DNA of 64,000 bases from Caballeronia sp. M1242 (GTDB lineage: Bacteria; Pseudomonadota; Gammaproteobacteria; Burkholderiales; Burkholderiaceae), in the NCBI RefSeq assembly GCF_017220215.1, contig NZ_CP071130.1, positions 310,001 through 374,000 on the forward strand. The letters run 5' to 3'. The notes beneath the pieces were generated by a model, which did no database searches, was not told where the DNA came from, and was given only the letters and a program-made list of their open reading frames with translations. A program made the translations under genes and the position numbers. Positions 8,719-17,757 of the stretch are shown here, in pieces; the stretch's first letter is position 1; each line of letters starts with the position of its first letter.

Positions 8719-10164
8719 TTAGACGCCTGCGCTTCCGGCAACGGAACTCGAGCCTCCTAGCTGGTCGCGAACGTGTCGCAGTTTCGCGAGCATTTCGTCG
8801 AAAGTTAATACTTCCACATCTTTGCAGGCGTTACGAAAAACATCAAAGCTTCGTTGTTGGTTTTCCTCGGTCGGAAGGCGCCCAGCTATGATAATGCACG
8901 AGATGGCGTCTGGACTAGCATTGCGCAAGTTGCTGGTGCTCTGGTGAGCTAGCCAGTTCGTCCGTATCGCACTCTGTTGATACAAGACCTGTATGACCGC
9001 GCCGCTCAATTCTTTCGATGGCGCAAAGACCGTCATGTTCCGGTAGGGCGTAGTCGATACCAACTGCGTCGCGGGTTTTTTGATCTCAACGATCGCCAAC
9101 CCTCGTCCTGTGCGTCGAAATAGGAAATCTCCAATCTGTGCTCCGGAGCCTGTGAGCGAAGCTACTTGCGCATGAAACTGTGTGGCTACCAGTTGCACGG
9201 GGCGCGCGAACACCATCTCGAGGATGAACTGATGTGCCTCAAAGAAGGCCTGCCAGCGCGATTCGGGCAGATCTTCATTGAGTAGTCGGTCAAACTTCTC
9301 GATCATTTCTGAGAGGGTGACCTTTTCAATCTCTGCTCGAAGCTGCATGAGCACAGCCGGACTTTCGGCCGCGAGAGACGGCAGGCTGTCGCGTACGCGG
9401 GCGACAGCAGCCGCATCTGCTTGCCGTCGAAGCCTAGTTGCCTGGCGAGAGAACGCTCCGCTCGCGCTGCGTGGAGCAGAATCAGCCGGAAGATAGCCGA
9501 TGCGGCCAAAGTGCGCCGGATCCAGCTTGACGAGGAGATGGTTGAAGACAAAGCTCGACTTCTCGCGGCTTATTCCCTCTCGTTTGCGTCGGTCTATTCT
9601 ATTCATAGCTCTTCTGAGAGAATCCATATCATCTTCAGAAACGAATACTTCGCTCTCGGCAAGGCGTGAACTTCCGTCGCTCACGACAATCATCGCTTGG
9701 ATATTTGGCAATCGTCCTATAGTGCGGACCACATGCTCGAGCTCCTTCGCGAAGCCGAGCCCTTCCTCCGGCCGCTTAAATATCCCCCACGGGAGTCGCG
9801 ACGTAATTTCTTCGATCGCTTCGTCAGCAGTGGACGGAATTTCATGACCGTCGCCGTCTCGGTATTCTACGTAGCGCAAGGGATGATGCTTCGGCGTCAA
9901 GTAACGCTGTGCGTGCGGATTTGAAAAGGCGGGATACATGCGCACGTAGCCGGCCGTCAGCGTTGCAACTAGCGGCCACTTCTCTGTCGCCATTGAGGCC
10001 CACTTCGTAGGATCCACTTGAGAGTGAGTGAACGCCTCCATGAACAAAAGGCCTTCCGGTCCATCTTCAGCTAACGCTATAGAGTACTTGAATCTCGGCG
10101 CCAGAATTTGATGTGACTCAAGTAGATCTAGAAGGTCGAGTTGTGAGTCAGGTGGTAGCGTCAT
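8719..10164 (-). CDS. sduA: Shedu-type anti-phage nuclease (DUF4263)
   Basis: The C-terminal third carries the Shedu/DUF4263 nuclease signature, a PD-(D/E)XK-like fold. Numbered from the ATG at 10164: Trp304 in SRWQAFFEAHQFIL, catalytic Asp346 in GAQIGDFLF, and Glu360/Lys362 in LAIVEIKKP, followed by a helical segment. The N-terminal 300 residues form a domain I do not recognise, as usual in Shedu proteins, where variable N-terminal domains are thought to sense or regulate. A TTG start at 10194 would add ten residues (MIPFQAFLLF); neither start has a clear ribosome binding site. Shedu is a single-gene defence system, consistent with this AT-richer island next to transposase remnants. The nuclease residues are intact, so it is probably functional. 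Confidence 0.85.
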   Translation of the reverse strand: MTLPPDSQLDLLDLLESHQILAPRFKYSIALAEDGPEGLLFMEAFTHSQVDPTKWASMATEKWPLVATLTAGYVRMYPAFSNPHAQRYLTPKHHPLRYVEYRDGDGHEIPSTADEAIEEITSRLPWGIFKRPEEGLGFAKELEHVVRTIGRLPNIQAMIVVSDGSSRLAESEVFVSEDDMDSLRRAMNRIDRRKREGISREKSSFVFNHLLVKLDPAHFGRIGYLPADSAPRSASGAFSRQATRLRRQADAAAVARVRDSLPSLAAESPAVLMQLRAEIEKVTLSEMIEKFDRLLNEDLPESRWQAFFEAHQFILEMVFARPVQLVATQFHAQVASLTGSGAQIGDFLFRRTGRGLAIVEIKKPATQLVSTTPYRNMTVFAPSKELSGAVIQVLYQQSAIRTNWLAHQSTSNLRNASPDAISCIIIAGRLPTEENQQRSFDVFRNACKDVEVLTFDEMLAKLRHVRDQLGGSSSVAGSAGV

Positions 10165-10480
10165 GAACAGTAAAAAAGCTTGAAAAGGTATCAATCTTCG
10201 AAGGCATCTCGAATGATCCGCGGTTCGCTCAGGCTATAACACTGACCGAATCCATAGCGAAGCGACAAGAGCGCTCCGATATGTCATTGGTTTTCGTGCC
10301 GCTGAACAAACGTGCACGGCATTCCTTCACGTGATCTGCAGCAGGCGGTGGTCGTCCAAGGCCGGTGTGCATGCTTTAATACAACCAGCGCCTGTGGAAG
10401 CAGTGTTCTGGTCCGGTTCGCTTCTTATGGAAGCTCCGTCAACATGGCCACGTCATCGTTGCTCGGGATTACTCTGCGCG
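10165..10480. other. Spacer upstream of the Shedu gene
   Basis: About 315 bases with no supportable gene. It should carry the Shedu promoter. GCATGCTTTAATAC at 10370-10383 resembles the island repeat around 12875 (11 of 14). Confidence 0.4.
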
Positions 10481-10930
10481 TTACTTTAGTTTCAGCACAT
10501 CGTCGAGCGCCGCGTCAGCATTTGCTTCGGGATCGTCGTGCCCGTAGATTTCGTCGATCGTCAGCCGCTCTTCTTCGTCGTCGATACCATCACCGGTTTC
10601 GTTTGCGTCGTCTTCGTTCAAGTCACTCTCTAAGGTCAATTGCGATCCGCAGGCGTTTCGTGCCGAAGCAATCATGGCCGTGGCAACAACGCGCGCAGAA
10701 GATTCCGCATCGCGACGTATGGCCTCAATTTCCATTTTTCCATGAGCGGCAGCCATGTTCAGCTTATGCCAAGCGCCGACCTCTGATGGGGTCGCCTTTA
10801 CTCCATGCCTAGCGAGGCTTCCGACCGTCAGTTCGTTCGCTGTCTGCGTCGAATATGCCTCCCGAAGCTTTGCATATTCGGAAAATTGACGCACGACGTT
10901 GGAAGTGCCCTTCAAGTTGTCCTTTAACAT
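10481..10930 (-). CDS. Hypothetical acidic-tailed protein
   Basis: The 149-residue protein has a helical N-terminal two thirds, including a segment NELTVGSLARHGVKATPSEV that could be a small helix-turn-helix-like unit. Its C-terminal 50 residues are strongly acidic (LNEDDANETGDGIDDEEE). No signal peptide, TM helix or catalytic motif is seen. It follows the 304-residue gene in the same direction with a 52-base gap and a purine-rich site (gaatcggagtagct) before the ATG, so the two are probably an operon. I do not recognise the family. Position next to Shedu suggests an accessory island gene. Confidence 0.6.
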   Translation of the reverse strand: MLKDNLKGTSNVVRQFSEYAKLREAYSTQTANELTVGSLARHGVKATPSEVGAWHKLNMAAAHGKMEIEAIRRDAESSARVVATAMIASARNACGSQLTLESDLNEDDANETGDGIDDEEERLTIDEIYGHDDPEANADAALDDVLKLK

Positions 10931-10982
10931 AGCTACTCCGATTCGTGGGTAAGAGGGGAAGGTTTTTTGAAGGAGGCAACGA

Positions 10983-11897
10983 TTACGACGACAGCAATGC
11001 GTACTGCGCAGGAAAGAAAACTCGCATCACACACTTGAGGAAGCGCTCTCGCTGAAGCCCGAAATAGTCTGCCAGCGAGAACGCCAAATCTAAAGGTAGC
11101 CTAAAGAGCCCGCTCTCCAGATCAGCCATCGCAGAAGCGTCCACCGGTGGCTCCGCATCGGCACCGTCCGCCGTGAGCTTCGCTCTAACAGCCTTTACGA
11201 ACTGAGCGAATTCCGCAGGCGTCTTTACGTTCTCTACATCGATGCCGCGCACTGATGGCTTTGTCGGGACAAATCCGCGTCTGCCCGTGAGCCACCGGCG
11301 TGCCGACGCAGGGTCGAATTCAACTAGACTTCCGACCTTTTTGAACACGATGTCGCCCGCCGCCATCGCATTCCGAACCGTCCGAGCGTCAACTCCACCA
11401 AGGGCCACCAACGCCTCGACCGTGATGTGACCGAAAGGGCGCTGGAGCTCAACGCGGGCTTCCGAAAGAAAAACTAGTTCATTGAACAGCTTCGTTTTAT
11501 CTGGATAGACTGCATTGAACAGTGCAGTAATCCTGCGGGCAAACTTATTGATTTCGTAGATGCTTACTCCCGTCTCATCGGGAATGCCCTTCACTCCGAA
11601 GTCATACACCGCCTTAATGCATTTCCACGCGTCCATCCTTGATAGTTGCTGCTGGACTTGCTGTTTCGTGTCCATATCGAGCCCCGCACCGAGGTGGGCC
11701 GGACGGAGATCTGGTAAGGGGAAGCCCAGGAGATGTTTGTCCAGTTGGGTCGCGCCGAAGATGCTATCTAACGTTTTCAGCAGATGCACAAGCAAGTCGC
11801 TAAACAGCCACTGCAATTGCTGCTCGTCAATTGACCGCGCATTCAGCTCCCATCGCCCAGTCGGAGATGCTTCAGTGTCAGCCGAAAGGTGACTCAT
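10983..11897 (-). CDS. Hypothetical island protein with possible winged/MerR-like DNA-binding segment
   Basis: The 304-residue soluble protein is mostly helical. Residues about 155-200 (VEALVALGGVDARTVRNAM, then a strand and SARRWLTGRRG) look like an excisionase/MerR-type helix-turn-helix that recognises DNA, ending in an Arg-rich wing. The rest is unassigned, with an Asp/Ala-rich linker before a C-terminal helical region. It starts at an ATG (11897) and is probably co-transcribed with 10481-10930. There is no similarity I can name to integrases or known antiphage proteins. Codon use is less GC-biased than that of flanking core genes. Confidence 0.6.
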   Translation of the reverse strand: MSHLSADTEASPTGRWELNARSIDEQQLQWLFSDLLVHLLKTLDSIFGATQLDKHLLGFPLPDLRPAHLGAGLDMDTKQQVQQQLSRMDAWKCIKAVYDFGVKGIPDETGVSIYEINKFARRITALFNAVYPDKTKLFNELVFLSEARVELQRPFGHITVEALVALGGVDARTVRNAMAAGDIVFKKVGSLVEFDPASARRWLTGRRGFVPTKPSVRGIDVENVKTPAEFAQFVKAVRAKLTADGADAEPPVDASAMADLESGLFRLPLDLAFSLADYFGLQRERFLKCVMRVFFPAQYALLSS

Positions 11898-12190
11898 GAC
11901 GTTTTCCCAGTAAAGATCATGAAGCTATTATGCGCGTGACTTCACAGCTTGTCCAGCGATTTGTGAAGTTTTCTCGGAAGAAATCATTTTGCTCGGCTCG
12001 CACGATTCGGCACGGGGATGCAACGGTGTGTGCTGCATTGGCTGTCCTTTCGGGGTAGGGTCGTTTGGCTCCGGGGCGCGCGAGCCTTCTACCGAGATGA
12101 TTCGATGGGCACTCGAGGCGGTCGCGCGAATTCGCCCCGACCCCCTATGGGGTCCCTTTAAGCGGATCTGGCCGCATACTTTCGGCACGT

Positions 12191-12800
12191 ACAGACCAGT
12201 CGCAGGAATCGACGACCCTCGCTCCTTCGGCGTGTTTCGGGCGCGGCTGCAGTCCGACGCCGACTGCTTGGACTACCTTGGGTGGCTGCGCTGGCCGTCC
12301 GCTTTTGTCTGTCCGTAATGCGCCCACGCCTGCGGATGGCGGCTGAAAGACGGGCGATTCACGTGCGCGGACTGTGACGATGCAACATCCGTGATGGCGG
12401 GGACTATCTTCGACCGAACCCGTACGCCACTTACAGTATGGTTCGCCGGGAACTTCGCCAGCGGCAAGGACGGAATTTCGGCACTAAGTCCGAAGCGGAC
12501 TTTGCAGAATGGCTCGTGCCAGGCGGCTTGGGCCATGCTGCATCGATTGCGATCCGCGTTGGTTCGTCCCGGTCGGGAACTGCTGCGGGGCAAGGTCGAG
12601 GTGGATGGAAACATACATCGGTGGTCCTGAGCGGAGGTTGACCGCAGGGCGCGCCCGAGGCAAGAAGGTACTGACGTGTGTCGCAGTCGAGATTTTCCAG
12701 CCCAAGAAGCGAGTGTCGATCGCAAGCGCGATATGGGCACCGGGCGGTGAAAAAGTGCTTGTGGTGCAGGCAGATGTTCGATTAGACAGCTTTTGCTTTA
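12191..12800 (+). pseudogene. Decayed IS1595-family (ISXO2-like) transposase
   Basis: Conceptual translation gives the standard order of an IS1595 transposase. The N-terminal part CLDYLGWLRWPSAFVCP is interrupted by an in-frame stop (12316-12318). The zinc-ribbon remnant and VMAGTIFDRTRTPLTVWF continue in the same frame, then the SYQTAWAMLHRLR-equivalent and GKVEVDGN. Near 12600-12612 the frame shifts to give METYIGGPERRLTAGRARGKK and further transposase-like sequence until about 12780. With a stop, a frameshift and an eroded C-terminus it cannot encode an active enzyme. I could not identify clean terminal inverted repeats. It marks past mobility at the right side of the Shedu island. Confidence 0.8.
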
Positions 12801-12890
12801 ATTCCGTTCGATAGGCCAATTTATGCTTTACGCCGAAGTCTTAGAGGGCCACGAGAGCCCACTGAACGGACAGCTTATGCTTTAATTCGC
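12785..12890. repeat. Three short direct repeats TTATGCTTTA(ATTC)
   Basis: Copies lie at 12791-12800 (TTTTGCTTTA), 12821-12830 and 12875-12884 (both TTATGCTTTA). The first and third extend to GACAGCTT(T/A)TGCTTTAATTC. They are in the same orientation and clustered within 106 bases, next to the transposase remnant. Such clusters occur as transposase-binding sites at ends of Tn7/Tn5053-like elements; that is inference. A partial match lies at 10370 and an inverted partial match at 8146. Confidence 0.5.
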
Positions 12891-13205
12891 GGAAGCCTTT
12901 TCCCTAACGGCACAGGTTAGTGGGATTTTGGTCCCTGACGGTTGCCTTCAGGGACACTCTGAGGGCAATTCGGGGACGCTGGTGGGTTGCGTGGCCCACT
13001 GGGCCTACCACGAGACCCGATGACCACAACGACGGTCTGCTGCTGCACGCGTCGTTCCTTCCTCATCGAGTCATTGCACGCTCTGAGCGGCAGGCGCATG
13101 GTTTGACACGTTTGCACACTCCAGCGCGCGTGTGGTGGGCACGCTTTCATCTAGTCCATGCCTGTCCATCTAATGAACGGAGATTCAGCATTGCTGCGTT
13201 GCGTT
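12891..13205. other. No supportable gene
   Basis: About 315 bases between the repeat cluster and the end of the reverse membrane-protein gene. Open frames here lack ribosome binding sites and known motifs. Confidence 0.45.
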
Positions 13206-14192
13206 TCATGCTGTTGCCGCTCCTGCGTGCCTTTCGAATAGCCAACCGAGCACCACGGCACTTAAGCCTGCGATTAGCAAGAACAAGCCGAGGGAAAGAC
13301 GGCCCCAAAAGTGCTCGAAGAATCGCGTGTAGAGATCGATGCTCAGAAAAACAATTCCGAAGCCGGTCAGCTTGCCCTCTTTCAGACGCGCGCCAGCGAT
13401 GATCTGCGCAACGCATATCGCGGAGAAGAGTAAAACCCAGCGCAAGACATGGTCTTCGCCGTAGGAAGCGAGGCTCAAGAACCACAGCGAGCAGTCGAGA
13501 TATAGCAAACCAAAGATGACGTAGAGTCTGCCAAAGCCGACAAGGTGCCTCAGCCGGCCTTCTTCTGCATGCTGATGCCACAGGCCGAAGTTGGCGCATA
13601 GTGCCGCGATCACCGCCATGGTCCGTGGGTCCTGAATGTTAGCTATGTAGTCGCCGTTCCCCGCATATTCATGCCAAGCACCAAGTCCGTGAAAGAGGCA
13701 TAAGAGCGATAGTAAAAGTGGCCAGCGAAGGTGATACTGGTATGCCGTCGCCATGCTGAGGGCAGCGGTGACAGTCAGCAGAACCGAAAATCTCGTATCG
13801 TTGAAGCTGTCGCCAATGGGAAGCGTGAGCAGCGTCATGGCGCCATAGGCAGCGGCCAACCCGACCGTGACCAATGCACTGCCGGTGACCGGGTGACGCT
13901 TAAGCGGATCAGATGTCATCCGAATCCCGCGATACCAGAGCGCGACTGCGGCTGCGCCGAGAATACCTCCGCCGAGAGTCGCGGACTGGGAGCTAAGAAC
14001 GATGATGGCAAGGACCGCGAAGCCGAGCAAGCACATCGCGCTCAGAGCGAGCCAGGAGATGAGCCCCGAATAGCTCGCGCTCTCTCGGTCATAGCGACGA
14101 CCCAATTGCGCCGACACGGCGGCACTTATCAGGCCGCGATGATGCCATTCGGCGCTTTCTTGCGCCAGAAGTTGGGACTTGCTCTGTCTCAT
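13206..14192 (-). CDS. DUF2157-like polytopic membrane protein
   Basis: I place the start at the ATG at 14192 (MRQSKSQLL); the longer frame begins with TTG three codons earlier. The 328-residue product opens with a soluble helical segment (about 1-35, EWHHRGLISAAVSAQLGRRY) typical of DUF2157 proteins. Eight to nine hydrophobic helices follow, the first at about 45-65 (CLLGFAVLAIIVLSS), and the last sits near the C-terminus. It is an inner-membrane protein of unknown function. It stands alone in the reverse orientation at the edge of the defence island. Confidence 0.7.
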   Translation of the reverse strand: MRQSKSQLLAQESAEWHHRGLISAAVSAQLGRRYDRESASYSGLISWLALSAMCLLGFAVLAIIVLSSQSATLGGGILGAAAVALWYRGIRMTSDPLKRHPVTGSALVTVGLAAAYGAMTLLTLPIGDSFNDTRFSVLLTVTAALSMATAYQYHLRWPLLLSLLCLFHGLGAWHEYAGNGDYIANIQDPRTMAVIAALCANFGLWHQHAEEGRLRHLVGFGRLYVIFGLLYLDCSLWFLSLASYGEDHVLRWVLLFSAICVAQIIAGARLKEGKLTGFGIVFLSIDLYTRFFEHFWGRLSLGLFLLIAGLSAVVLGWLFERHAGAATA

Positions 14193-14697
14193 ATTCTTCA
14201 AAAGTTTTTCTTGGTTGGTTCAAATGCGCACCAGTTCACCTTTGTTTACGCTCGCATCGTTGTTTCGTTTCGTGCCAGTTGTCTCAACGGGGTGAAGTGT
14301 CATTACACAGTGCGTTGCACGGTCCAAATTGACGAATTAGCGTCGTCGCATTCGACGCTACATCAGCGGACGAAATACCGTGGTCGCTAGATGACTATGC
14401 GCAGTGCAAGTGCGACGACGAACGACGACGACGCCACGCGGACAGTTCACCCGACTCTATGGTCGAGCCAACAAGACCAAACCATAGTCGCTCGGACGGT
14501 GGCCAAGCGATAACACTGGCACCGTTTTCGACCCGGCATTCGCCGGGCAATGCACAGACCGAAAATGCGCCCTTCCATCGATTGTCGCGTCGAACACGAT
14601 CACAAGGAAACGGCAAGTGATGGCCACGTGAGACGCGCAATCGAGCGTCGCAAGACCAAACTTCCCGAGAAAGTGTCGCCGAGCCGAACGTGACGGG
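14193..14697. other. Intergenic region without a recognised gene
   Basis: About 505 bases between two reverse genes. Open frames on either strand have unnatural Arg/Ser-rich composition. The right part contains several CGTCG-type short repeats, but nothing I can call. Confidence 0.45.
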
Positions 14698-15330
14698 TCA
14701 CATAATACGCATCTTGGACAACATAACGACCGCTACCGGAATGAGCGGAATAGAGAGAATCATCAACGCTCCATCTAGCGCTACGGTGACCGGAGTCAAT
14801 AACAGTGCGACTTTCTTCATGTTCGAATGGCGCGTCTCATACACCGTCACTTGATACGACTGGTTCAATACCGTTGGACTCAGCTTCGATCGGTCGAAGT
14901 GCTTGGCACTGTACCGCGTTCCATTGAGCAAGATCCGCCGGGTCCAGTTTCTCTCGGAGAAGCCAAAATCAATCAATTGCGCCTTGGCCTCAGGCGTCAG
15001 CTTAGAAGCATCCGAGATCTTCAGGTCGAATGCACCTGACGCCTTTCCATCCGGTCCAACATCGAACGTGGTGACCTCTGCGTGTATCAGTGGATGGACC
15101 GCCGACGAGAGAACGTCGGCAAAATGCGTCGGCGCATCGAAGATGTAGTGATAGTCCGCGCCGAGAAACACGAGCTTGTTTCGATCAGCCGAAATGAGCA
15201 CACTGTCAATCGTCTCAGTGTATTGAAACCTGTCGTCCGAGTTGGCCGTTTCGATCAGTTCAGACGTCACGCAACCACTTAATAGGAGCGGCGTCATCGC
15301 CGCTAAGGTCAGGAAGGATCTTCTTTTCAT
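14698..15330 (-). CDS. Exported lipoprotein of unknown function
   Basis: The 210-residue product has a lipoprotein signal peptide: KRR, a hydrophobic core and lipobox LLSGC with Cys at position 20. The mature part is beta-rich. A second hydrophobic stretch lies near the C-terminus (ALMILSIPLIPVAVVMLS), unusual for a simple lipoprotein and suggestive of membrane insertion. No catalytic motif is seen. It is 70 bases downstream of the deacetylase gene in the same direction and may be co-transcribed. Confidence 0.65.
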   Translation of the reverse strand: MKRRSFLTLAAMTPLLLSGCVTSELIETANSDDRFQYTETIDSVLISADRNKLVFLGADYHYIFDAPTHFADVLSSAVHPLIHAEVTTFDVGPDGKASGAFDLKISDASKLTPEAKAQLIDFGFSERNWTRRILLNGTRYSAKHFDRSKLSPTVLNQSYQVTVYETRHSNMKKVALLLTPVTVALDGALMILSIPLIPVAVVMLSKMRIM

Positions 15331-15400
15331 AGTTCTTTGTCGTACTCACTCACTGATTTCGCATCGGTCGAGACCACCGGGATGCGGGCGACCGCTGCAT

Positions 15401-16534
15401 TCATGGAATCAACGCTTTGCAGTCCATCCATTGAATGCCGCTTGCATTCAACTGATCATGCAGCCAAGGTACGGCGACTTGCGCTTTGGGATGGATGTCG
15501 TGAAACAGAATGATGCCGCGCCTCCACAGCAACGTGAGCGTCAGAACGCGCTGCTTCACTTGATCGGCGTTGACCTTCTCGTTCCAGTCTTGCGAGTCGA
15601 TATTCCAGAGCGTCACATAGAGGCCGTGCGAGTCGAAGAATGAGCCGCTATCGGCTCTGCGCTCCCCGTATGGCGGCCGAAAGAGGGGCACGAAGCTGGG
15701 CGGGACATTCGCGCGCACGAGCCCGATGCTGCGCGTCACCGAGTCTTCCCAATCCGCCCACGTCGCGTGCGAACGGTGCTGCCAACCGTGCGCGCCGACG
15801 CACATCCCTCGGTATGTGTCGGCAATGGCGGATGAGCCCGAATGCTGCAAGCGCGATTGCAATTGCGGACCAAGCGTGAAGAACGTGCCACTCAGATGTG
15901 ACGCGCGTAGGGTTTGCACGAGCTGGTCTGTCGTGCTGCCGGGCGCGGAGGGCCCGTCATCGAAAGTAAGAAGGAAGGTGCGGTCGGGCAACGCACTTCC
16001 GTCGATCTCCCGCGAGGAGTAAGTATCGACTTCGCTGCTGACTCGCGGGAACAACGCAGCAAGCCGGAGCAGTTCATTCAGATACGTTCGATGAAACGCG
16101 CCGGCATGCACGAACCAGTTTCGATACTCACTGTCCAACCCGACAGAGAACGTCCTCGCAGCCTTGACGAAATCAGCCTGATTGTCGACCTTCATACAGA
16201 AGGCCGCGCCATTCGCGCAATGAGCAGATGCGGCGAGATACCCAGCCGTGAGTCGCTGCCAGTACTTGGCGCGAACGCGCTCGACCGAAGCATGGTCGAA
16301 CGATTTGGTCCTCAGGCGCGCCTGCATATCGGCATCGCTCATCTGTTCCGAGTCGGCCAATGCATTGCCGAAAGCGAGTATCTCTGCGCGCGACGCCGTG
16401 TCGAAACTCTCGGGTGAATTTAGTGGCCGAGGCCATATTGCTCGATCACTGATTGCCACGGAAGACGGGCCGTTTGCATGCGCCAAGGCACTGGCCGTTG
16501 CAAGCAGCAACGCCAGAAGAGCTCTTTCAACCAT
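15401..16534 (-). CDS. Exported polysaccharide deacetylase (NodB-homology, CE4)
   Basis: The start MVERALLALLL (16534) gives a clear signal peptide ending at AHANG; longer frames would overlap the upstream gene. The mature N-terminal half (to about residue 190) is a helical region of unknown role. The CE4 catalytic domain follows with motif 1 TFDDGP, a motif 2 variant HGWQHRSH carrying the zinc His residues, motif 3 RPPYGER, motif 4 LWNIDSQDW and motif 5 ILFHDIH. It should remove acetyl (or related) groups from an envelope or extracellular polysaccharide in the periplasm. It sits 47 bases after the YfaP-like/TPR gene, so the two are probably an operon, perhaps linked functionally to the glycosidase-like gene at 18471. 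Confidence 0.82.
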   Translation of the reverse strand: MVERALLALLLATASALAHANGPSSVAISDRAIWPRPLNSPESFDTASRAEILAFGNALADSEQMSDADMQARLRTKSFDHASVERVRAKYWQRLTAGYLAASAHCANGAAFCMKVDNQADFVKAARTFSVGLDSEYRNWFVHAGAFHRTYLNELLRLAALFPRVSSEVDTYSSREIDGSALPDRTFLLTFDDGPSAPGSTTDQLVQTLRASHLSGTFFTLGPQLQSRLQHSGSSAIADTYRGMCVGAHGWQHRSHATWADWEDSVTRSIGLVRANVPPSFVPLFRPPYGERRADSGSFFDSHGLYVTLWNIDSQDWNEKVNADQVKQRVLTLTLLWRRGIILFHDIHPKAQVAVPWLHDQLNASGIQWMDCKALIP

Positions 16535-16581
16535 ATTGATTCGATGCACCCGGCAGGAAGCTGGGTGATTTTCAGAAGGTC

Positions 16582-17757
16582 TTATCGGTTGCCGACGCGC
16601 GCAATGGAAGCGTCGTAGGCCGCATTGGCCTTGCTGTTCTTGGCCGCGCGATATTGGGTCAAGGCATCCGCATATTGACCGGCATCTTCGAAAATCCGGC
16701 CAATGTTGTAATGCGAGCTTGCGCGTACGGTCGCGGCGGTGGGGCCGCTTGCCAGTGCGATAGCCTTGCGATTGGCCCACATCGCTTCTGCTGGACGTCC
16801 AGCTTTCTGGAACGCCAGACCCAGGTTGCTGTAGGCTTGACCAAATTCGGGCTGGAAGCCGATCGCCTCCGTGTACAGGGCGATAGCGGTATCGATGTCG
16901 CCGGATCGATAGGCCGCCTCGCCTCGCTTGTTCAAATCCGATGCGCGGACCGGATTTACATAACCCTCGTTCGCCGGCTGGACTGCCATCTGTTGATCGT
17001 TATAGATTTCAATGCTTCCGAGCACGTTGGAGGCATCGACGGTCACTCCACGCATGCTGTTGATGTCCTGGATCTCTCCATCGGCACTCAGGCGAAACAC
17101 CGTCCAGAGATTGCCAGCTTCGCGCGGCACGGAGAACGTGCGCACGAGCGATTGGCCGACATACACGTACACTTTCGCCTGACTGTTCGAGAGAGTTGAG
17201 GAGTGCGGGAGCGATTGATCGCTGAAATCGTGCACCGCGAACACGTACGTTTCGCCCTGATGCCTGCGTTCGAGCGTGATGGTTTCCGGCCCGAAGCTGT
17301 CCGTGTGATCGATGTCGAGGTTGGCATCGGTTCCTTGCTGGCGCGCGTAATACACGTGATTTCGCGGGTATGACACGTGCAGGTCCAGGTCGCGCGGCGT
17401 CGCGCCCCACGTTAGTACGACCCGCATTCCATCAAGATTCTTCATGACGGGGCTCATCGCATAAGTGAGGCCGGCGCAAGGACACTTGACGACTAGATCG
17501 GAATAGCCGGTCTTCTTGATAATCAACATGGCACTGCCGCTGTCCGCGACATCGTCGGGAAGCGGAGCAGCGCCTTGTGCATCTGTTTCTGTCCGGATCG
17601 ACTGTGCGCCGTCGTTCTGTACGAAGACGGCGGCGCCTGAGATCTTCTGATCTCTGACCGTTGCGCTCAAGACCTGAATGGGTGCCGGAGCGGCTTGGGC
17701 GATGGCGGCGCTGAGGAACGCCAAGAGGATGGGAAGTCTGCGAATCGAACGAATCAT
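16582..17757 (-). CDS. Exported YfaP-like (DUF2135) protein with C-terminal TPR repeats
   Basis: The 391-residue product has a signal peptide (about 1-22, ending AQAAP), then a small carboxypeptidase-regulatory-like beta domain (about 25-105). Next comes a DUF2135/YfaP-type domain, recognised by VVLTWGATPRDLDLHVSYP followed by an ANLDIDHTDSFGPETITL block and FAVHDFSD. The last 120 residues contain at least two TPR units (GDIDTAIALYTEAIGFQPEF, then AYSNLGLAFQKAGRPAEAMW). It is predicted periplasmic or surface-exposed and involved in protein assembly. It is the first gene of the pair with the deacetylase. Confidence 0.75.
   Translation of the reverse strand: MIRSIRRLPILLAFLSAAIAQAAPAPIQVLSATVRDQKISGAAVFVQNDGAQSIRTETDAQGAAPLPDDVADSGSAMLIIKKTGYSDLVVKCPCAGLTYAMSPVMKNLDGMRVVLTWGATPRDLDLHVSYPRNHVYYARQQGTDANLDIDHTDSFGPETITLERRHQGETYVFAVHDFSDQSLPHSSTLSNSQAKVYVYVGQSLVRTFSVPREAGNLWTVFRLSADGEIQDINSMRGVTVDASNVLGSIEIYNDQQMAVQPANEGYVNPVRASDLNKRGEAAYRSGDIDTAIALYTEAIGFQPEFGQAYSNLGLAFQKAGRPAEAMWANRKAIALASGPTAATVRASSHYNIGRIFEDAGQYADALTQYRAAKNSKANAAYDASIARVGNR

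Noticed and set aside
10481..11897. Toxin-antitoxin pair beside Shedu
   Set aside because: Sizes (149 and 304 residues) and lack of any toxin fold argue against it; left as unknown proteins.
11989..12318. Stand-alone 109-codon gene
   Set aside because: Its right part reads as the N-terminus of an IS1595 transposase that continues past the stop, so it is a piece of the pseudogene.
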